Assembly (NCBI GenBank): GCA_028874915.1
Contig: JAPPHA010000006.1
Span: 62,068-126,067, forward strand
Direction: 5' to 3'
Length of the DNA: 64,000 bases
Source of the DNA: Paracoccaceae bacterium
Lineage (GTDB): Bacteria > Pseudomonadota > Alphaproteobacteria > Rhodobacterales > Rhodobacteraceae
Below the pieces are notes generated by a model. It was given only the letters and a program-made list of their open reading frames with translations, made no database searches and was not told the origin of the DNA. The translations under genes were made by a program, and so were the position numbers. How positions within the stretch are numbered: the stretch's first letter is position 1; each line of letters starts with the position of its first letter. Below, piece by piece: positions 48,915 through 58,385 of this stretch.

Positions 48915-49375
48915 GCGCTCCGAGTGTTCTTCCGGTTCATCGATCGGACATCCAAGACCTCCGGCATCTGCGCCGCGTGCGGATGATCGGGACCGGCATA
49001 GACCCGGAGATTGGTAAGCTGCCGCCGACTCAAACGCCCGCCCGGAAGCATACGCTTGACGGCACGCAGGACCAACCGTTCGGGATGGGCGCCAGCGAGG
49101 ATCTGTCCCGACGTGCGGCTCTTGATGCCTCCCGGATATCCCGTGTGCCAATAGTGAACCCGGTCCGAACTCTTCCGGCCGGTCAGTTGCACCTTGGAAG
49201 CATTGATGACGATCACGTTGTCTCCGACATCCATCGAGGGTGTGAACATGGCCTTGTGTTTTCCGCGCAGGCGGCCGGCGACGATCGATGCCAAGCGACC
49301 GAGTACAATGCCCTCGGCATCGATCAGGATCCATTTCTTGTTGATATCATCGGGCTTCGCCGAATAGGTCTTCAT
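48911..49375 (-). CDS. rplM: 50S ribosomal protein L13
   Basis: L13 (154 residues) is an early-assembling large-subunit protein. Motifs are [60 protein letters not shown] and [21 protein letters not shown]. It is the first gene of rplM-rpsI. A clear promoter lies 50 bases upstream on the minus strand. Confidence 0.97.
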   Translation of the reverse strand: MKTYSAKPDDINKKWILIDAEGIVLGRLASIVAGRLRGKHKAMFTPSMDVGDNVIVINASKVQLTGRKSSDRVHYWHTGYPGGIKSRTSGQILAGAHPERLVLRAVKRMLPGGRLSRRQLTNLRVYAGPDHPHAAQMPEVLDVRSMNRKNTRSA

Positions 49376-49424
49376 CTGATCACCCAGGTGTCGATGGTCA
49401 GCCTGCCGCCGACGTCAGCCGCGT

Positions 49425-49453
49425 TGTATCTTGCACTGGCAATTTTATGTCAA
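49425..49453 (-). promoter_or_regulatory. sigma70-type promoter of rplM-rpsI
   Basis: On the minus strand TTGACA (49453-49448) and GATACA (49430-49425) are separated by 17 bases, with AT-rich DNA upstream that could act as an UP element. The start would lie about 40 bases before the rplM ATG. Confidence 0.6.
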
Positions 49454-49499
49454 CCTGAATTGAGAACATTTTATTCTCTTTTAACAACACATTAAATTA

Positions 49500-49519
49500 T
49501 GGGGTATCATTTTACCCCA
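49500..49519 (-). terminator. Small hairpin at the end of the thioesterase gene
   Basis: TGGGGTA and TACCCCA form a seven-base stem around TCATTT, overlapping the thioesterase stop codon. AT-rich sequence follows on the minus strand, but there is no long T run, so termination is likely weak. Confidence 0.4.
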
Positions 49520-49937
49520 ATTTGGCCGGAGGAATCGAGTAGGTCAGGACGGCATGGGCGACCGGGTCCGGGGAGTCACCCGAATAGACGCCTACCTCGC
49601 TTACGCACAAGGTCTTGCCCAGTTTGAGTATCGCTGACCGAGCCTGGATATCAGCGGATCCCGGTTTTCGGAGAAAGTTGATCGTACAATTTGTCGTCAC
49701 AGCCAGGGCTTGAGGCCCGATCCGGGCGAGCAGGGCAAGATACACGGCCACATCGGCCAGCAGGAAGATTGAAGGTCCCGAAACGGTCCCGCCGGGGCGA
49801 AGATGATGGTCCCCGACTTTGAGCCAGACCACAGCGCCTTGATGATCCAGGGCCTCAATCCGGATTTCGTCAGCCACTTGGGGAAACCATTCCAACAGAA
49901 ACTGCTCAAGCGCAGGAATGTCCATCTGAATAGGCAT
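49512..49937 (-). CDS. PaaI family (hotdog fold) acyl-CoA thioesterase
   Basis: A hotdog-fold thioesterase of 141 residues. The signature HHLRPGGTVSGPSIFLLADVAVYLALL matches the PaaI-type HxxxGGxxxGG-like core, with the Asp of LADVA as the expected catalytic acid; TTNCTINFLRKP and LGKTLCVSEVGVYSG follow. Such enzymes hydrolyse aryl- or acyl-CoA esters. The ATG at 49937 follows GGGGAGCACGCATCGGT and gives the usual length; earlier in-frame ATGs extend the protein without similarity. It is upstream of rplM on the same strand. Confidence 0.85.
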   Translation of the reverse strand: MPIQMDIPALEQFLLEWFPQVADEIRIEALDHQGAVVWLKVGDHHLRPGGTVSGPSIFLLADVAVYLALLARIGPQALAVTTNCTINFLRKPGSADIQARSAILKLGKTLCVSEVGVYSGDSPDPVAHAVLTYSIPPAKLG

Positions 49938-50640
49938 ACCGATGCGTGCTCCCCTAAGATCATCGTATTTGCCAAGCATTGTGCCGGCGAAATCCGGGAC
50001 GATGGAACTATCCGGCAGTGAAAGAGAAACTGCTTTCCTCAAGTGCCCTTTCGGTGGTGGCAACTCAGGACAGGAAGCAACACGACAACGAAACCTACAC
50101 TATCGAGGGCAAAACACCAGTGGCGGCGCTGATCCCCGCTTTCGCGACCGACACAACCGTTGTCCGGGAATTCTCGGGCTTCATGAAGACATCGACCATT
50201 TGGCAATTCGTTTCGTTTTGGCCGGGCATTCCGCACTCGTCACCATTTGAGTTTTCTCTTCGCAATGACCCGGTCGGTCGCAGACGTCAAATGATACGAC
50301 GGAGGAAGTCGGATTTCTTGTTTCCGAAACCGTCAACCCAAATTGAATACCGCCTGTCTTGCGTTGACGGTCGCCTACCCGTCCAAAAAGCCGAATCTTG
50401 ACCTGACTGTCGCTGTGCAAACCCTTTGTTCACTTCGCCAAGTCTCCGCTGCCCTCGGGCAAAATGTTCACGCCGAGCCTCGTGTTTTTCGGTATTGCTA
50501 CAACGAAACCCATAGCCCCCCTCAGGAATGCACGACAGACAGATGCGTTCAGTGAAGAGGCCACTCGCAAACAGTTGTCCGTGCGATCGTTACGGGCTCT
50601 CGCCTATCCATTCTCGGATGAATTTGATACGATTCCCTTC
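49938..50640. other. Intergenic stretch without a recognisable gene
   Basis: Roughly 700 bases between the divergent thioesterase and MBL-fold genes. Open frames exist on both strands but none has family likeness, signal peptide or ribosome binding site that I would defend. Composition is slightly less GC-rich than average. Confidence 0.4.
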
Positions 50641-51471
50641 ATGCGGCCGCTGATCTGTCTTCTGTTCTTGGTTTTTGGCACAGGTCCGCTCGCTTCGCAG
50701 GAGTCGCGGACGAGCCACTGTATCGCGATTGCCGATTCGGTGCCCGGGGCGAGATTCATCCACAGGGCGAGCTGGTCCGCGCCGCTTGCCAGGTTTGCGG
50801 TGCGCATTCACTACATTTCGCATTCCAGTTTCCTGATCCGAACCTACGACGGTTTGAATGTCGTCACGGATTACACCGGTTATGTCGGTTTGAGCGCCAT
50901 GATTCCTGACGTGGTAACCATGAACCACGCGCATGAAACCCATTGGACGCCCTATCCGGACCCGGCAATTTCTCACGTGCTTCGGGGTTGGGGCGAGGAA
51001 TTTGGGAAGGGTGTCGATCATCATCTTGTCGTCGGAGAAATGCTCATCCGCAATGTCTCTACCGATATCCGCTCACCCTATGGCGGAGTTGAACCGCGCG
51101 GAAATTCGATCTTCATTTTCGAAGTCGCCGGATTGTGCATAGGACACCTGGGACATCTTCACCAATTTCCGTCCGAAAGGCAGTTCGCGGCGCTCGGTCG
51201 CCTCGACGTTGTCATGGCACCGGTCGACGGCGGGATGACATTGCCGTTGCCTGACATGATCCGGTTGGTCGAACGGCTTCGGTCGTCGGTCGTCATTCCC
51301 ATGCATTGGTTTTCCGGAATTTCGCTCGAGTCGTTTCTCAGCGGAATCTCCGACGAATTCGCCATTCGTCGAGTCAACGGATCGGCGATTGAACTCGGTC
51401 TTCGCGACCTTCCGCCACGACCGACCGTTGTTGTTCTCGAACCGGCCGGGCTTACCGATGACGCCGAATAG
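50641..51471 (+). CDS. Secreted MBL-fold metallo-hydrolase-like protein
   Basis: A protein of 276 residues with a signal peptide (about 1-19, MRPLICLLFLVFGTGPLAS). The body resembles UlaG-type metallo-beta-lactamase folds: IHYISHSSFLIRTYDGLNVVTDY at the start, then TMNHAHETHW in place of the HxHxDH metal loop, IGHLGHLHQFP, VVMAPVDGG and VVIPMHWF. The HAHETHW motif departs from the strict HxHxDH (E-T-H instead of D-H), so the metal site may be altered. Substrate and pathway are unknown. It stands alone between divergent neighbours. Confidence 0.75.
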   Translation: MRPLICLLFLVFGTGPLASQESRTSHCIAIADSVPGARFIHRASWSAPLARFAVRIHYISHSSFLIRTYDGLNVVTDYTGYVGLSAMIPDVVTMNHAHETHWTPYPDPAISHVLRGWGEEFGKGVDHHLVVGEMLIRNVSTDIRSPYGGVEPRGNSIFIFEVAGLCIGHLGHLHQFPSERQFAALGRLDVVMAPVDGGMTLPLPDMIRLVERLRSSVVIPMHWFSGISLESFLSGISDEFAIRRVNGSAIELGLRDLPPRPTVVVLEPAGLTDDAE

Positions 51472-51938
51472 CGAGACTTCGCCGCCATCGCCAGAATGCG
51501 CACGAAAGAATCTGGATTCGAACACGCCACCCTGGACCAAGCCGTTTTCCTGAGGGGGAATCCCCCGGGTCGTGAAGGTTGGAACCGGGCCGCCGCGAGC
51601 GCACGCGCGGCGGCGCCTGGCGGCCACGAAGACGGGCGCGCGCCCCTGTCATTGGTGGCTCTTGGCGACGCTCGGGTCACCGAACCAGGCCGGAGCGCCA
51701 TGACCAACACAGAGATCCCGGATTCCTCCGAACACCACTTTGATCTGCTCACTTTCGCTGCCATACAGGCAAGTGACTGTAACGAGTGTTGATTCTGCAC
51801 GCAGACATGTTGGCGTGGTCAAACTCTTGAAGTTTCGGTCGTGGATCCAAGACAGAATCCACGACCGGGGAATTCGAAAGCGGATACGACAGCCAAGAGC
51901 GGACCAGCCGACCCGATGATGATGCCGGAGGAATTCCC
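51472..51938. other. Intergenic stretch with one perfect hairpin
   Basis: No gene is recognisable in these 467 bases. The segment 51585-51650 is extremely GC-rich. The only structure is the hairpin described at 51836-51867. Confidence 0.45.
51836..51867. promoter_or_regulatory. Perfect 11-base inverted repeat upstream of the crotonase gene
   Basis: CGGTCGTGGAT (51836-51846) and ATCCACGACCG (51857-51867) enclose a 10-base loop. No T run follows on either strand, so an operator for a dimeric regulator or an RNA structure is more likely than a terminator. It lies 71 bases before the crotonase ATG. Confidence 0.45.
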
Positions 51939-52766
51939 ATGACGAATAGAGCCGGACAGTCAGTGCCAGCAGATGGCGGTGACATCCTTCTCCGCGAGGA
52001 TCAGGGTGCCATTTGCCGTCTCAAGCTGAATGCACCCGTGGCATTGAACGCACTTTCCGAAGCGATGCTGGATCGTTTGATCGACGAATTCGCGGATCTT
52101 GCCAACGACAGGACAATCCGGGCGGTGACCATAAGCGGAAGCGGGAAGGCCTTCTGCGCAGGACATGATCTCAAGGAAATGACAACCGGACGTCAGTCCG
52201 AAGATGGTGGAAGAGCCTACTTCGCGGCTTTGTTCGAAAAATGCGCATCCATGATGATGTCCATCCGCAAACTCCCGCAACCGGTCATTGCCCAGGTACA
52301 CGGAATCGCGACTGCTGCGGGCTGCCAGCTTGTCGCGACCTGTGATCTCGCCGTCGCCGATGAAGAGGCCAGGTTCGGCGTCAACGGCGTCAACATCGGG
52401 CTGTTCTGTTCAACACCCATGGTGGCCCTCAGCCGCAACATTCCGGCGAAACAGGCGTTCGAAATGCTGACTACTGGTGAGTTCATCTGTGCTGAACGCG
52501 CCCGGGAACTCGGTCTCGTCAATAGGGTCGTTCCAAGCGCCAGACTTGAGGACGAAACCTTGGAAATGGCCGATATCCTCGCCGAAAAACTCGGGGCCGC
52601 CGTGGCGATCGGCAAAGAGGCCTTTTACAACCAAATGGAAATGGGCCTCGCCGATGCCTACGCCTACACGGGAACAGTCATGACCGAGAACATGCTTTAC
52701 AGGGAAACGGAGAAGGGCATTGCTGCCTTCATCGACAAACGCCCGCCAGATTGGAACCAGCCCTGA
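51939..52766 (+). CDS. Enoyl-CoA hydratase family protein (ECHDC3-like)
   Basis: A crotonase-fold protein of 275 residues. GSGKAFCAGHDLKEM is the CoA pocket loop, and VHGIATAAGCQLVATCDLAVA with VNIGLFCSTPMVALSRNIPAKQA matches the ECHDC3 subgroup. The two catalytic glutamates of true hydratases are replaced (Q in AGCQL, G in FGVNG), so hydratase activity is doubtful, as in that subgroup generally. The C-terminus IAAFIDKRPPDW is typical. GGAGGAATTCCC precedes the ATG. It converges on the M32 carboxypeptidase gene. Confidence 0.87.
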   Translation: MTNRAGQSVPADGGDILLREDQGAICRLKLNAPVALNALSEAMLDRLIDEFADLANDRTIRAVTISGSGKAFCAGHDLKEMTTGRQSEDGGRAYFAALFEKCASMMMSIRKLPQPVIAQVHGIATAAGCQLVATCDLAVADEEARFGVNGVNIGLFCSTPMVALSRNIPAKQAFEMLTTGEFICAERARELGLVNRVVPSARLEDETLEMADILAEKLGAAVAIGKEAFYNQMEMGLADAYAYTGTVMTENMLYRETEKGIAAFIDKRPPDWNQP

Positions 52767-52952
52767 ACCGACACTCCGACTTTCGACCGACCCCTGGGTC
52801 GACCGGCTTGGAGGAGACACAGTGGGCAACCAGACGGTTGAAACGCAGAGAGTGGAACGCGGGCGAGGCGGTCTCGCACCCGTCAGGTCCAGGGCTCGCC
52901 AAACCTCGCGAAACGGTTCGGCACGCGACCCGGACAGGAGCGCCCAAGGATT

Positions 52953-54449
52953 TCAGAATCCATAGAGTTCACCGAATTTCGCGTTCAGATAGCGGAGTAG
53001 CGGCTCCGCTGTCGGCGAATGCCCCACAGCCTGCGCAATCAATCGCGACGGCTCGATCAGCCTTCCGTGACGATGGATTCGATGCCGCAGCCAGGCGACC
53101 AAGGCGTCGGTGTCACCCGAGGCGAGCCGATCCTCAAGATCCGGGACATCGCTGAACAGGGCATCCACGAGTTCTCCGGAATAGATGTTTCCGAGCGTAT
53201 AGGTCGGGAAATATCCGAACAGCCCGTGAGACCAATGCGCATCCTGTAGGACGCCGTTTGCAGCGTTGTCGACCTCAAACCCGAAGTCGGCAGCAAACCG
53301 ATCATTCCACGCCCCTTCCAGATCGTCCACTTCAAGGTCTCCCCCGACGAGAGCTCGCTCAAGGTCAAACCGGAGCATGATATGGAGATTGTATTGAACT
53401 TCGTCGGCCTCCGTGCGGATGAATCCTCTTCGAACCTTGTTAACGGCCCTATAGAGTTCTTCCGGGCTGCCGACCCCGGCGCTTCCGAGAACGGCACACA
53501 TCCGAGAAAACAGGTGCCGGCAGAAACCGCGGCTGCGACCAATCTGGTTTTCGAGGATCCGGCTTTGCGATTCATGAATGCCCATGCTGGCGCCCTGGCC
53601 GAGGACCGTCGATCCCAATGCCGGGTCCACACCCTGTTCGTAGAGTGCGTGGCCGGTTTCGTGAATGGTCGCGTATAGACACTCGAGCGGATCCGTTTCC
53701 TTGCGCCGCGTTGTGATCCGAACGTCATTATGGCTTCCGCAACAGAACGGATGCGAACTTGTGTCCAGTCGACCGCGGTTCCAGTCGTAGCCGAATGTGG
53801 AAGCAAGCTCCCGGGCCAGCTTCATTTGTAGATCATCGCGGAACCGTCCGCTGATGTCCGGCAAATTGGCGGCCGAGTCTCGAACGTGTCCGAGAATTTC
53901 GACCAATCCGGATCGCAGTCCGGAAAAGAGTCCTTCGATCCTGGCCCCCGTCATTCCGGGTTCGTAGTCACCAAGCAGCGCGTCGTACCTGTCGCCTCCT
54001 TCGGCCAGGGCGTCGGCTTCCTGACGCCGCAATTCGACCATCGTCACAAGCATCGGACGGAACACGCCAAAGTCTGCCGAAGCCTTGGCATTTTCCCAGG
54101 ATTTCCCGGCTACCGGTTTGGTCCGCGCTATCTCCGCCGACAATTCGACGGGAACCTTCACAGCCCGATTTCGTTCGATCTTGGCCTCACGGATCACGGC
54201 TTGTCGGCGTTCATCGAGACCGGAGCTTTCGGCCTGTTCGAGCAAGTCGCCGAGTTCGGAACTTACCCAGCGCGCATGTCGGACCTCGGTCAGAGCCGCC
54301 ACCTGCTCACCGCGCTGGGACGCTGCGCCGGCAGGCATGTGCGTTTCGATGTCCCATTCCAGATAAGTCATGGCCTGTTCGATTCGTACCGTCTTTGCGA
54401 GGTACGACTCCAAGGCGACAAATGCAGAATCCTGTCGGGTGGTGGTCAT
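52953..54449 (-). CDS. M32 family metallocarboxypeptidase
   Basis: A thermostable-type carboxypeptidase (Taq family) of 498 residues that removes C-terminal amino acids in the cytoplasm. The zinc motif is HETGH at 263-267; other family motifs are SSHPFCCG, DVRITTR, HESQSRILENQIGRS and IRTEADEVQYNLHIMLRF. The ATG at 54449 overlaps the COX15 stop by four bases (ATGA) and follows GGAAATCACA; a longer frame inside COX15 is rejected. Translational coupling to heme A synthase is unexpected by function and probably reflects operon packing. Confidence 0.93.
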   Translation of the reverse strand: MTTTRQDSAFVALESYLAKTVRIEQAMTYLEWDIETHMPAGAASQRGEQVAALTEVRHARWVSSELGDLLEQAESSGLDERRQAVIREAKIERNRAVKVPVELSAEIARTKPVAGKSWENAKASADFGVFRPMLVTMVELRRQEADALAEGGDRYDALLGDYEPGMTGARIEGLFSGLRSGLVEILGHVRDSAANLPDISGRFRDDLQMKLARELASTFGYDWNRGRLDTSSHPFCCGSHNDVRITTRRKETDPLECLYATIHETGHALYEQGVDPALGSTVLGQGASMGIHESQSRILENQIGRSRGFCRHLFSRMCAVLGSAGVGSPEELYRAVNKVRRGFIRTEADEVQYNLHIMLRFDLERALVGGDLEVDDLEGAWNDRFAADFGFEVDNAANGVLQDAHWSHGLFGYFPTYTLGNIYSGELVDALFSDVPDLEDRLASGDTDALVAWLRHRIHRHGRLIEPSRLIAQAVGHSPTAEPLLRYLNAKFGELYGF

Positions 54450-55588
54450 TGTGATTTCCTTTCCAGAACACCGGACGGATATCCGGACAGAAACCGGGCC
54501 CAGAGGACAAAAATGAGAACGAAGATGGCTCCGATCTGGTGCAGCGATGCCGCTGTCCAGTTGGCCCCATGAACGAGAGTCAAGATTCCCAGGCAAGACT
54601 GACCCACGATCACGAGAAACGTAACCGTCGCTGCAAATCTCACCTTGGCCATCGCCGAACGTCGTGACCGGAACCAAAATACGAAAGCCAAAATCAGGAT
54701 CAGGTAACCCGCGATCCTGTGGTTGAACTGGACCAGTGCCGGATTCTCGAGCGCATTCCTCCAGATCGGAGTGTAATCGAAGCTTTCGCTCGGCAGGAAT
54801 TCCCCATTCATCAGAGGCCAGTCGGTATACCCCCGGCCCGCATCGATTCCGGCCACCAAGGCGCCAAACACGATCTGAACGGACAGAAGGACAAGGATCG
54901 CTGTCGTCATTCGGAACGAACGGGCGTCACGTCCCCTCCGAGCCTGCAGGAGGTCAGCCGCCGTCTTCCGGGAGAGCCAGTATGACCAAACGACAACGCC
55001 CAAGATTAGAAAGGCCAGTCCGCTATGAACGGCAAGTCGATAAGCGGCGACGTCGACCATACGTCCCGAAAGTCCGGACGTGACCATCCACCATCCGACA
55101 AGACCTTGCAGGAGAACAAGTCCGCCAATGGCGGCGAACCTAAGGACCTGCCTCCGGCTGAGCTGGCGACGCCACAGGAACCAGAGGAACCCGGCCAGCC
55201 AAACCAGGCCGACAAGCCGGGCAACCAGGCGGTGAATCCATTCCCACCAATAGATGACCTTGAAGGCATCGAGATCCATGGAGCTGTTCTGAAGACTGAA
55301 CTCCGGTATCGCCTTGTACTGGTCGAAGGCCTTGGCCCAGGCATCCGGCGAAAGCGGCGGTAGGATTCCGCGAACGGGCTCCCAAGTGGTAATCGACAGA
55401 CCACTGTCGGTCAGGCGTGTCAGCCCTCCGATGACAATGGTCAGAACGACAAGTGCGCCCTGCGCTGCAAGCCACCAAGTGATTTGCATTCGCCGTGATT
55501 CCCGATTGACGTCTCCGACCGGGGGGGCCGGGATCCGTTCCGTCGACGCGTCTTCGAAAACGCGCTTGCCTTTTTTTCCGATACTCAT
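54446..55588 (-). CDS. ctaA: Heme A synthase (COX15/CtaA family)
   Basis: An inner-membrane enzyme of 380 residues with about eight helices that oxidises heme O to heme A for aa3-type cytochrome oxidase. Motifs include TRLTDSGLSITTWEPVRGILPP, WWEWIHRLVARLVGLVW, LVGWWMVTSGL and FNHRIAGYL, which contain the heme-ligand histidines. An N-terminal cytoplasmic stretch of about 32 residues precedes the first helix. Its presence implies an aerobic respiratory chain with heme A. The next gene downstream is the M32 peptidase, overlapping by ATGA. Confidence 0.94.
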   Translation of the reverse strand: MSIGKKGKRVFEDASTERIPAPPVGDVNRESRRMQITWWLAAQGALVVLTIVIGGLTRLTDSGLSITTWEPVRGILPPLSPDAWAKAFDQYKAIPEFSLQNSSMDLDAFKVIYWWEWIHRLVARLVGLVWLAGFLWFLWRRQLSRRQVLRFAAIGGLVLLQGLVGWWMVTSGLSGRMVDVAAYRLAVHSGLAFLILGVVVWSYWLSRKTAADLLQARRGRDARSFRMTTAILVLLSVQIVFGALVAGIDAGRGYTDWPLMNGEFLPSESFDYTPIWRNALENPALVQFNHRIAGYLILILAFVFWFRSRRSAMAKVRFAATVTFLVIVGQSCLGILTLVHGANWTAASLHQIGAIFVLIFVLWARFLSGYPSGVLERKSQ

Positions 55589-56496
55589 GACTCCGCCGGT
55601 TCAATGGTCTTGAAACAGATTTTCAGATGCCCCGATCGAGGGATGGCTGGACCCTCCTGTCGGCTCGTTCCCGGCATCATTTTGGATCTCGTGATGTCCT
55701 GGAGTGGCAGCCGGGGGTGCCATGCAACGATCGGAGATCGGGTGAGGTCACGGACAGTCGGACAATCGAGTTTCGAAGTGTGAGCATCTTCCGGGTCGAT
55801 TTTTCTGAATCCAGGAGGCCGGACATACAACAGTGCCACATCTTCACAAGACGTCAGAAATCCAGCCTGCTCCGTCGGGGGCTTCTTCCTATGCGCTGGC
55901 GCGGCGTCCATCTCCACCTTTCTTGCCAGCATGCGCACGTCTAGCGGTTGGATTGCGTCGGCAGCGGCGACATCACCAAGCCGACCTAAACCCTGACCTT
56001 TTCCACCGCTGCCGGCTCGAGGCCCGGCGGCCGGAGGCGCCCGTCGACGCCTCCGAGGGAGAAGCGGTCCCAACAACTCCAGACGTCGGCTTCGATTTCC
56101 GAATCTCCTCATTGTCTCCGCAAGCCCGCAGCCCGAACCGAGATGAAGAAAGATGTCCGCCAAGCGGCTTGCTTGAGGAGCCACCGCGGATTGGTCTTGA
56201 TGCGTTCAAGGCGCATGCGGCCCTCGTCCGAATGCGTGATCGGTATTTCCCACACCTGGCCAATCAATCCGATTCTGCTCCCTTTTCACGGGCTTTCGGC
56301 AGACCCCGGGAGCCCGTGAATCACACTTCAGAAAGAAATGGAATCCCCGGATTCGGGCGAACCGCCTGTGCGGGTTGTTTCGATCCTGTCCCCGGTTATC
56401 GAAAATGTGCAGGTCAACGGAACTTCAAGAGCAATGTCGGTAAACACACGCGAGGATTCGCTGCCGCGTAGGTTTCCACCCAACGGAACTCGTCGA
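55589..56496. other. Long intergenic stretch without a recognisable gene
   Basis: About 900 bases upstream of COX15. A minus-strand frame (55585-56184) and a plus-strand frame (55833-56471) are open but show only Arg/Pro/Ser-rich sequence without family likeness; I treat them as chance frames of GC-rich DNA. A perfect hairpin lies at 56285-56320. Confidence 0.45.
56285..56320. terminator. Perfect 10-base stem hairpin downstream of the hydrolase gene
   Basis: TTCACGGGCT and AGCCCGTGAA pair around a 16-base loop, about 180 bases after the minus-strand hydrolase stop. A short T run (TTTT) follows on the plus-strand left side as minus-strand A, so terminator strength is uncertain; it may bound the hydrolase-monooxygenase operon. 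Confidence 0.4.
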
Positions 56497-57294
56497 TCAG
56501 TTCAGTTCCGCCAGCGCCGTTGCCAGAAACACGTCCGGGTTCTCCAGGTTGGACAAATGCGCTGCACCTGGAATGACGTGCACCTCTGCCCCGGCAACTC
56601 GGTTTGCCATGTCCTGAACTACCGGCAAGGGGGCCGCAGGGTCCGACTCGCCCACGATGAATTGCACCGGCCGCCTGATTTGATCTAGTGACCGCAGCAA
56701 GTCGAGTGTCTGCAAACAGCGCGCCGCCTTGCGGTAGCCTTCGGGCGGCGTTCGCAGGATCATCTCCCGAACCGTGGTCAGTAACGTTGCATTTGCGGGA
56801 TCGGCGCGGAAAGCCGACGAGAACCAACGTTGCATCGTGCCATCTACCACCGCATCCATGTTGCCGGACTCCGACAGTGCGATGTTCTTGTCCCACATCG
56901 CCTTGTAGCCATCGGGCGCATCGGCGCGCGCATCGCAGCAGATCACGCGCTCTACCCGGTCGGGATGCGAGAGAGCGAGAGCCAAACCAGTCATGCCCCC
57001 CAATGACAAACCCACGAATTTCGCCCGGTTGATGCCAAGACAATCCATCAAGGCGATGACATCCGCTGCAAGCGTATCGAAGCCAAACTCGTCGTCGCTG
57101 ACGCTGCTCTGCCCATAGCCGCGCGTGTCGTAGCTAAGGACCGTGAATCTCGCCTGCAATTCCGAAAGCTGGGGCCGCCACATTCCTCGGTCGGTCGCCA
57201 GTGAATTCGACAGGATCAACCAGGGTCCGCACCCCGCCACTGAGAAGGAAATCCGGGTTCCATCACGAACCCGAAGGCTGGCCGTCGCACTCAT
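56497..57294 (-). CDS. Alpha/beta hydrolase (3-oxoadipate enol-lactonase-like)
   Basis: An alpha/beta hydrolase of 265 residues. The oxyanion segment is LILSNSLATDRGMW, the nucleophile is S97 in FVGLSLGGMTG, and the acid and His lie in IVGESDPAAPLP and VIPGAAHLSNLENP. The pattern is closest to PcaD-type enol-lactonases, but no other beta-ketoadipate genes are nearby. Its ATG overlaps the stop of the upstream luciferase-like gene (ATGA), so the two are translated together. A joint role, oxidation then hydrolysis of one substrate, is inferred. Confidence 0.88.
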   Translation of the reverse strand: MSATASLRVRDGTRISFSVAGCGPWLILSNSLATDRGMWRPQLSELQARFTVLSYDTRGYGQSSVSDDEFGFDTLAADVIALMDCLGINRAKFVGLSLGGMTGLALALSHPDRVERVICCDARADAPDGYKAMWDKNIALSESGNMDAVVDGTMQRWFSSAFRADPANATLLTTVREMILRTPPEGYRKAARCLQTLDLLRSLDQIRRPVQFIVGESDPAAPLPVVQDMANRVAGAEVHVIPGAAHLSNLENPDVFLATALAELN

Positions 57295-58385
57295 GGTGAG
57301 GCTGCAACTGCGACGTTGATCCGTGGCATGACCTCTTCGGCCATCAAGATCATCGACCGACGGCCCAGCTCTCGGTCCGTCCAGTCGTGACCTGCGTAGA
57401 CCAGGTGCCCGAAATCACCGACCTGTTCGCAGAATTCGAGGATTTGTTCTGCGACCGACGACGGATCGCCGTAGATGACCAACCGGTCCATTACGGAGTC
57501 CAGCGTCACCTCGCTGTCAGGCATGTCTTGATCCTCCTTGAAGAGGTTCATTCGGCCGGCCGCCCCCAGCTTCGTCAAAAGTTGAAAATAGTATAGAACG
57601 TATGGACTGCCCGGATCGCGGGCGTAGGCACGCGCGGTCTTCATGTCGTCGGCAACGAAGATATTTTTCGCCACGCGCCAGTTTCTGAAGTCGACCGTCC
57701 GGCCACCCTGCTTGCATCCCTCGACGTAGTTGGGCCAGTGCGTTGCGACCCACTTGGGCAGCAGGAAGTTCGCAGAAATCGGATCCCAACCACGCGCAGC
57801 CATCGCCGTGACGCCCTTGGAGAATGGCGCGACGGCAGTGCCGATGATTGGCGGGTGCGGATCCTGAAAGGGTCTTGAGATTGTTCCCTGGCCAATCTCG
57901 GATATCATGGTGTGTTCGGTCGAGACCTCAAAAAACTTGCCTGTCAGGTTGTACGGTGCCTCACCGGCCCAGATGTCGAGCACCATGTTGATGCACTCGA
58001 CGAACATGGCATTGCGATCGCGGTCGAGATTGCCAAACACTTCGGCATCCGACATCAGCCCGCCGGGTGAGATTCCAAAGTTGAAGCGGCCCTCCAGCAT
58101 GTGATCGAGCATTGCAACTTCTGCCGCCACCCGGGCGGGATGCGAGTTCGGCAAATTCACGGTGCCCGTGCCGAGACGGACAGATTTCGTCTCATATGCG
58201 AGGCTTGCCAGAAAGGCGATTGTCGATGTGATGATCTCGGCCTGATCGGTCGTGTGTTCGCCGCAATACGCCTCGGCAAATCCCAGTTCGTCAGCCAAGA
58301 GAAATGCTTCGCGATCCTCCGCGATGCTGTTCGAGATCGGCTTCCCCAACGGGTGAATCGGCATTGTGAAAAATGACAATTCCAT
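57291..58385 (-). CDS. LLM class flavin-dependent oxidoreductase (luciferase-like monooxygenase)
   Basis: A 364-residue TIM-barrel flavoenzyme. It starts MELSFFTMPIHPLGKP, with LADELGFAEAYCGEHTTD, VRLGTGTVNLPNSHPARVAAEVAMLDHML and GRFNFGISPGG, the usual LLM order. Members oxygenate organic substrates with FMNH2 supplied by a reductase, which is not seen here. The ATG follows CGGAGGGCCAG. The substrate is unknown. Linkage with an enol-lactonase-like hydrolase and an upstream LysR regulator points to a small catabolic operon. Confidence 0.88.
   Translation of the reverse strand: MELSFFTMPIHPLGKPISNSIAEDREAFLLADELGFAEAYCGEHTTDQAEIITSTIAFLASLAYETKSVRLGTGTVNLPNSHPARVAAEVAMLDHMLEGRFNFGISPGGLMSDAEVFGNLDRDRNAMFVECINMVLDIWAGEAPYNLTGKFFEVSTEHTMISEIGQGTISRPFQDPHPPIIGTAVAPFSKGVTAMAARGWDPISANFLLPKWVATHWPNYVEGCKQGGRTVDFRNWRVAKNIFVADDMKTARAYARDPGSPYVLYYFQLLTKLGAAGRMNLFKEDQDMPDSEVTLDSVMDRLVIYGDPSSVAEQILEFCEQVGDFGHLVYAGHDWTDRELGRRSMILMAEEVMPRINVAVAASP

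Noticed and set aside
51554-51566. GGGGGAATCCCCC near-palindrome
   Set aside because: Too short in a very GC-rich stretch to assign a function.
55585-56184. Minus-strand frame of about 200 residues upstream of COX15
   Set aside because: Low-complexity Arg/Pro/Gly sequence overlapping the COX15 start; no supporting motif.
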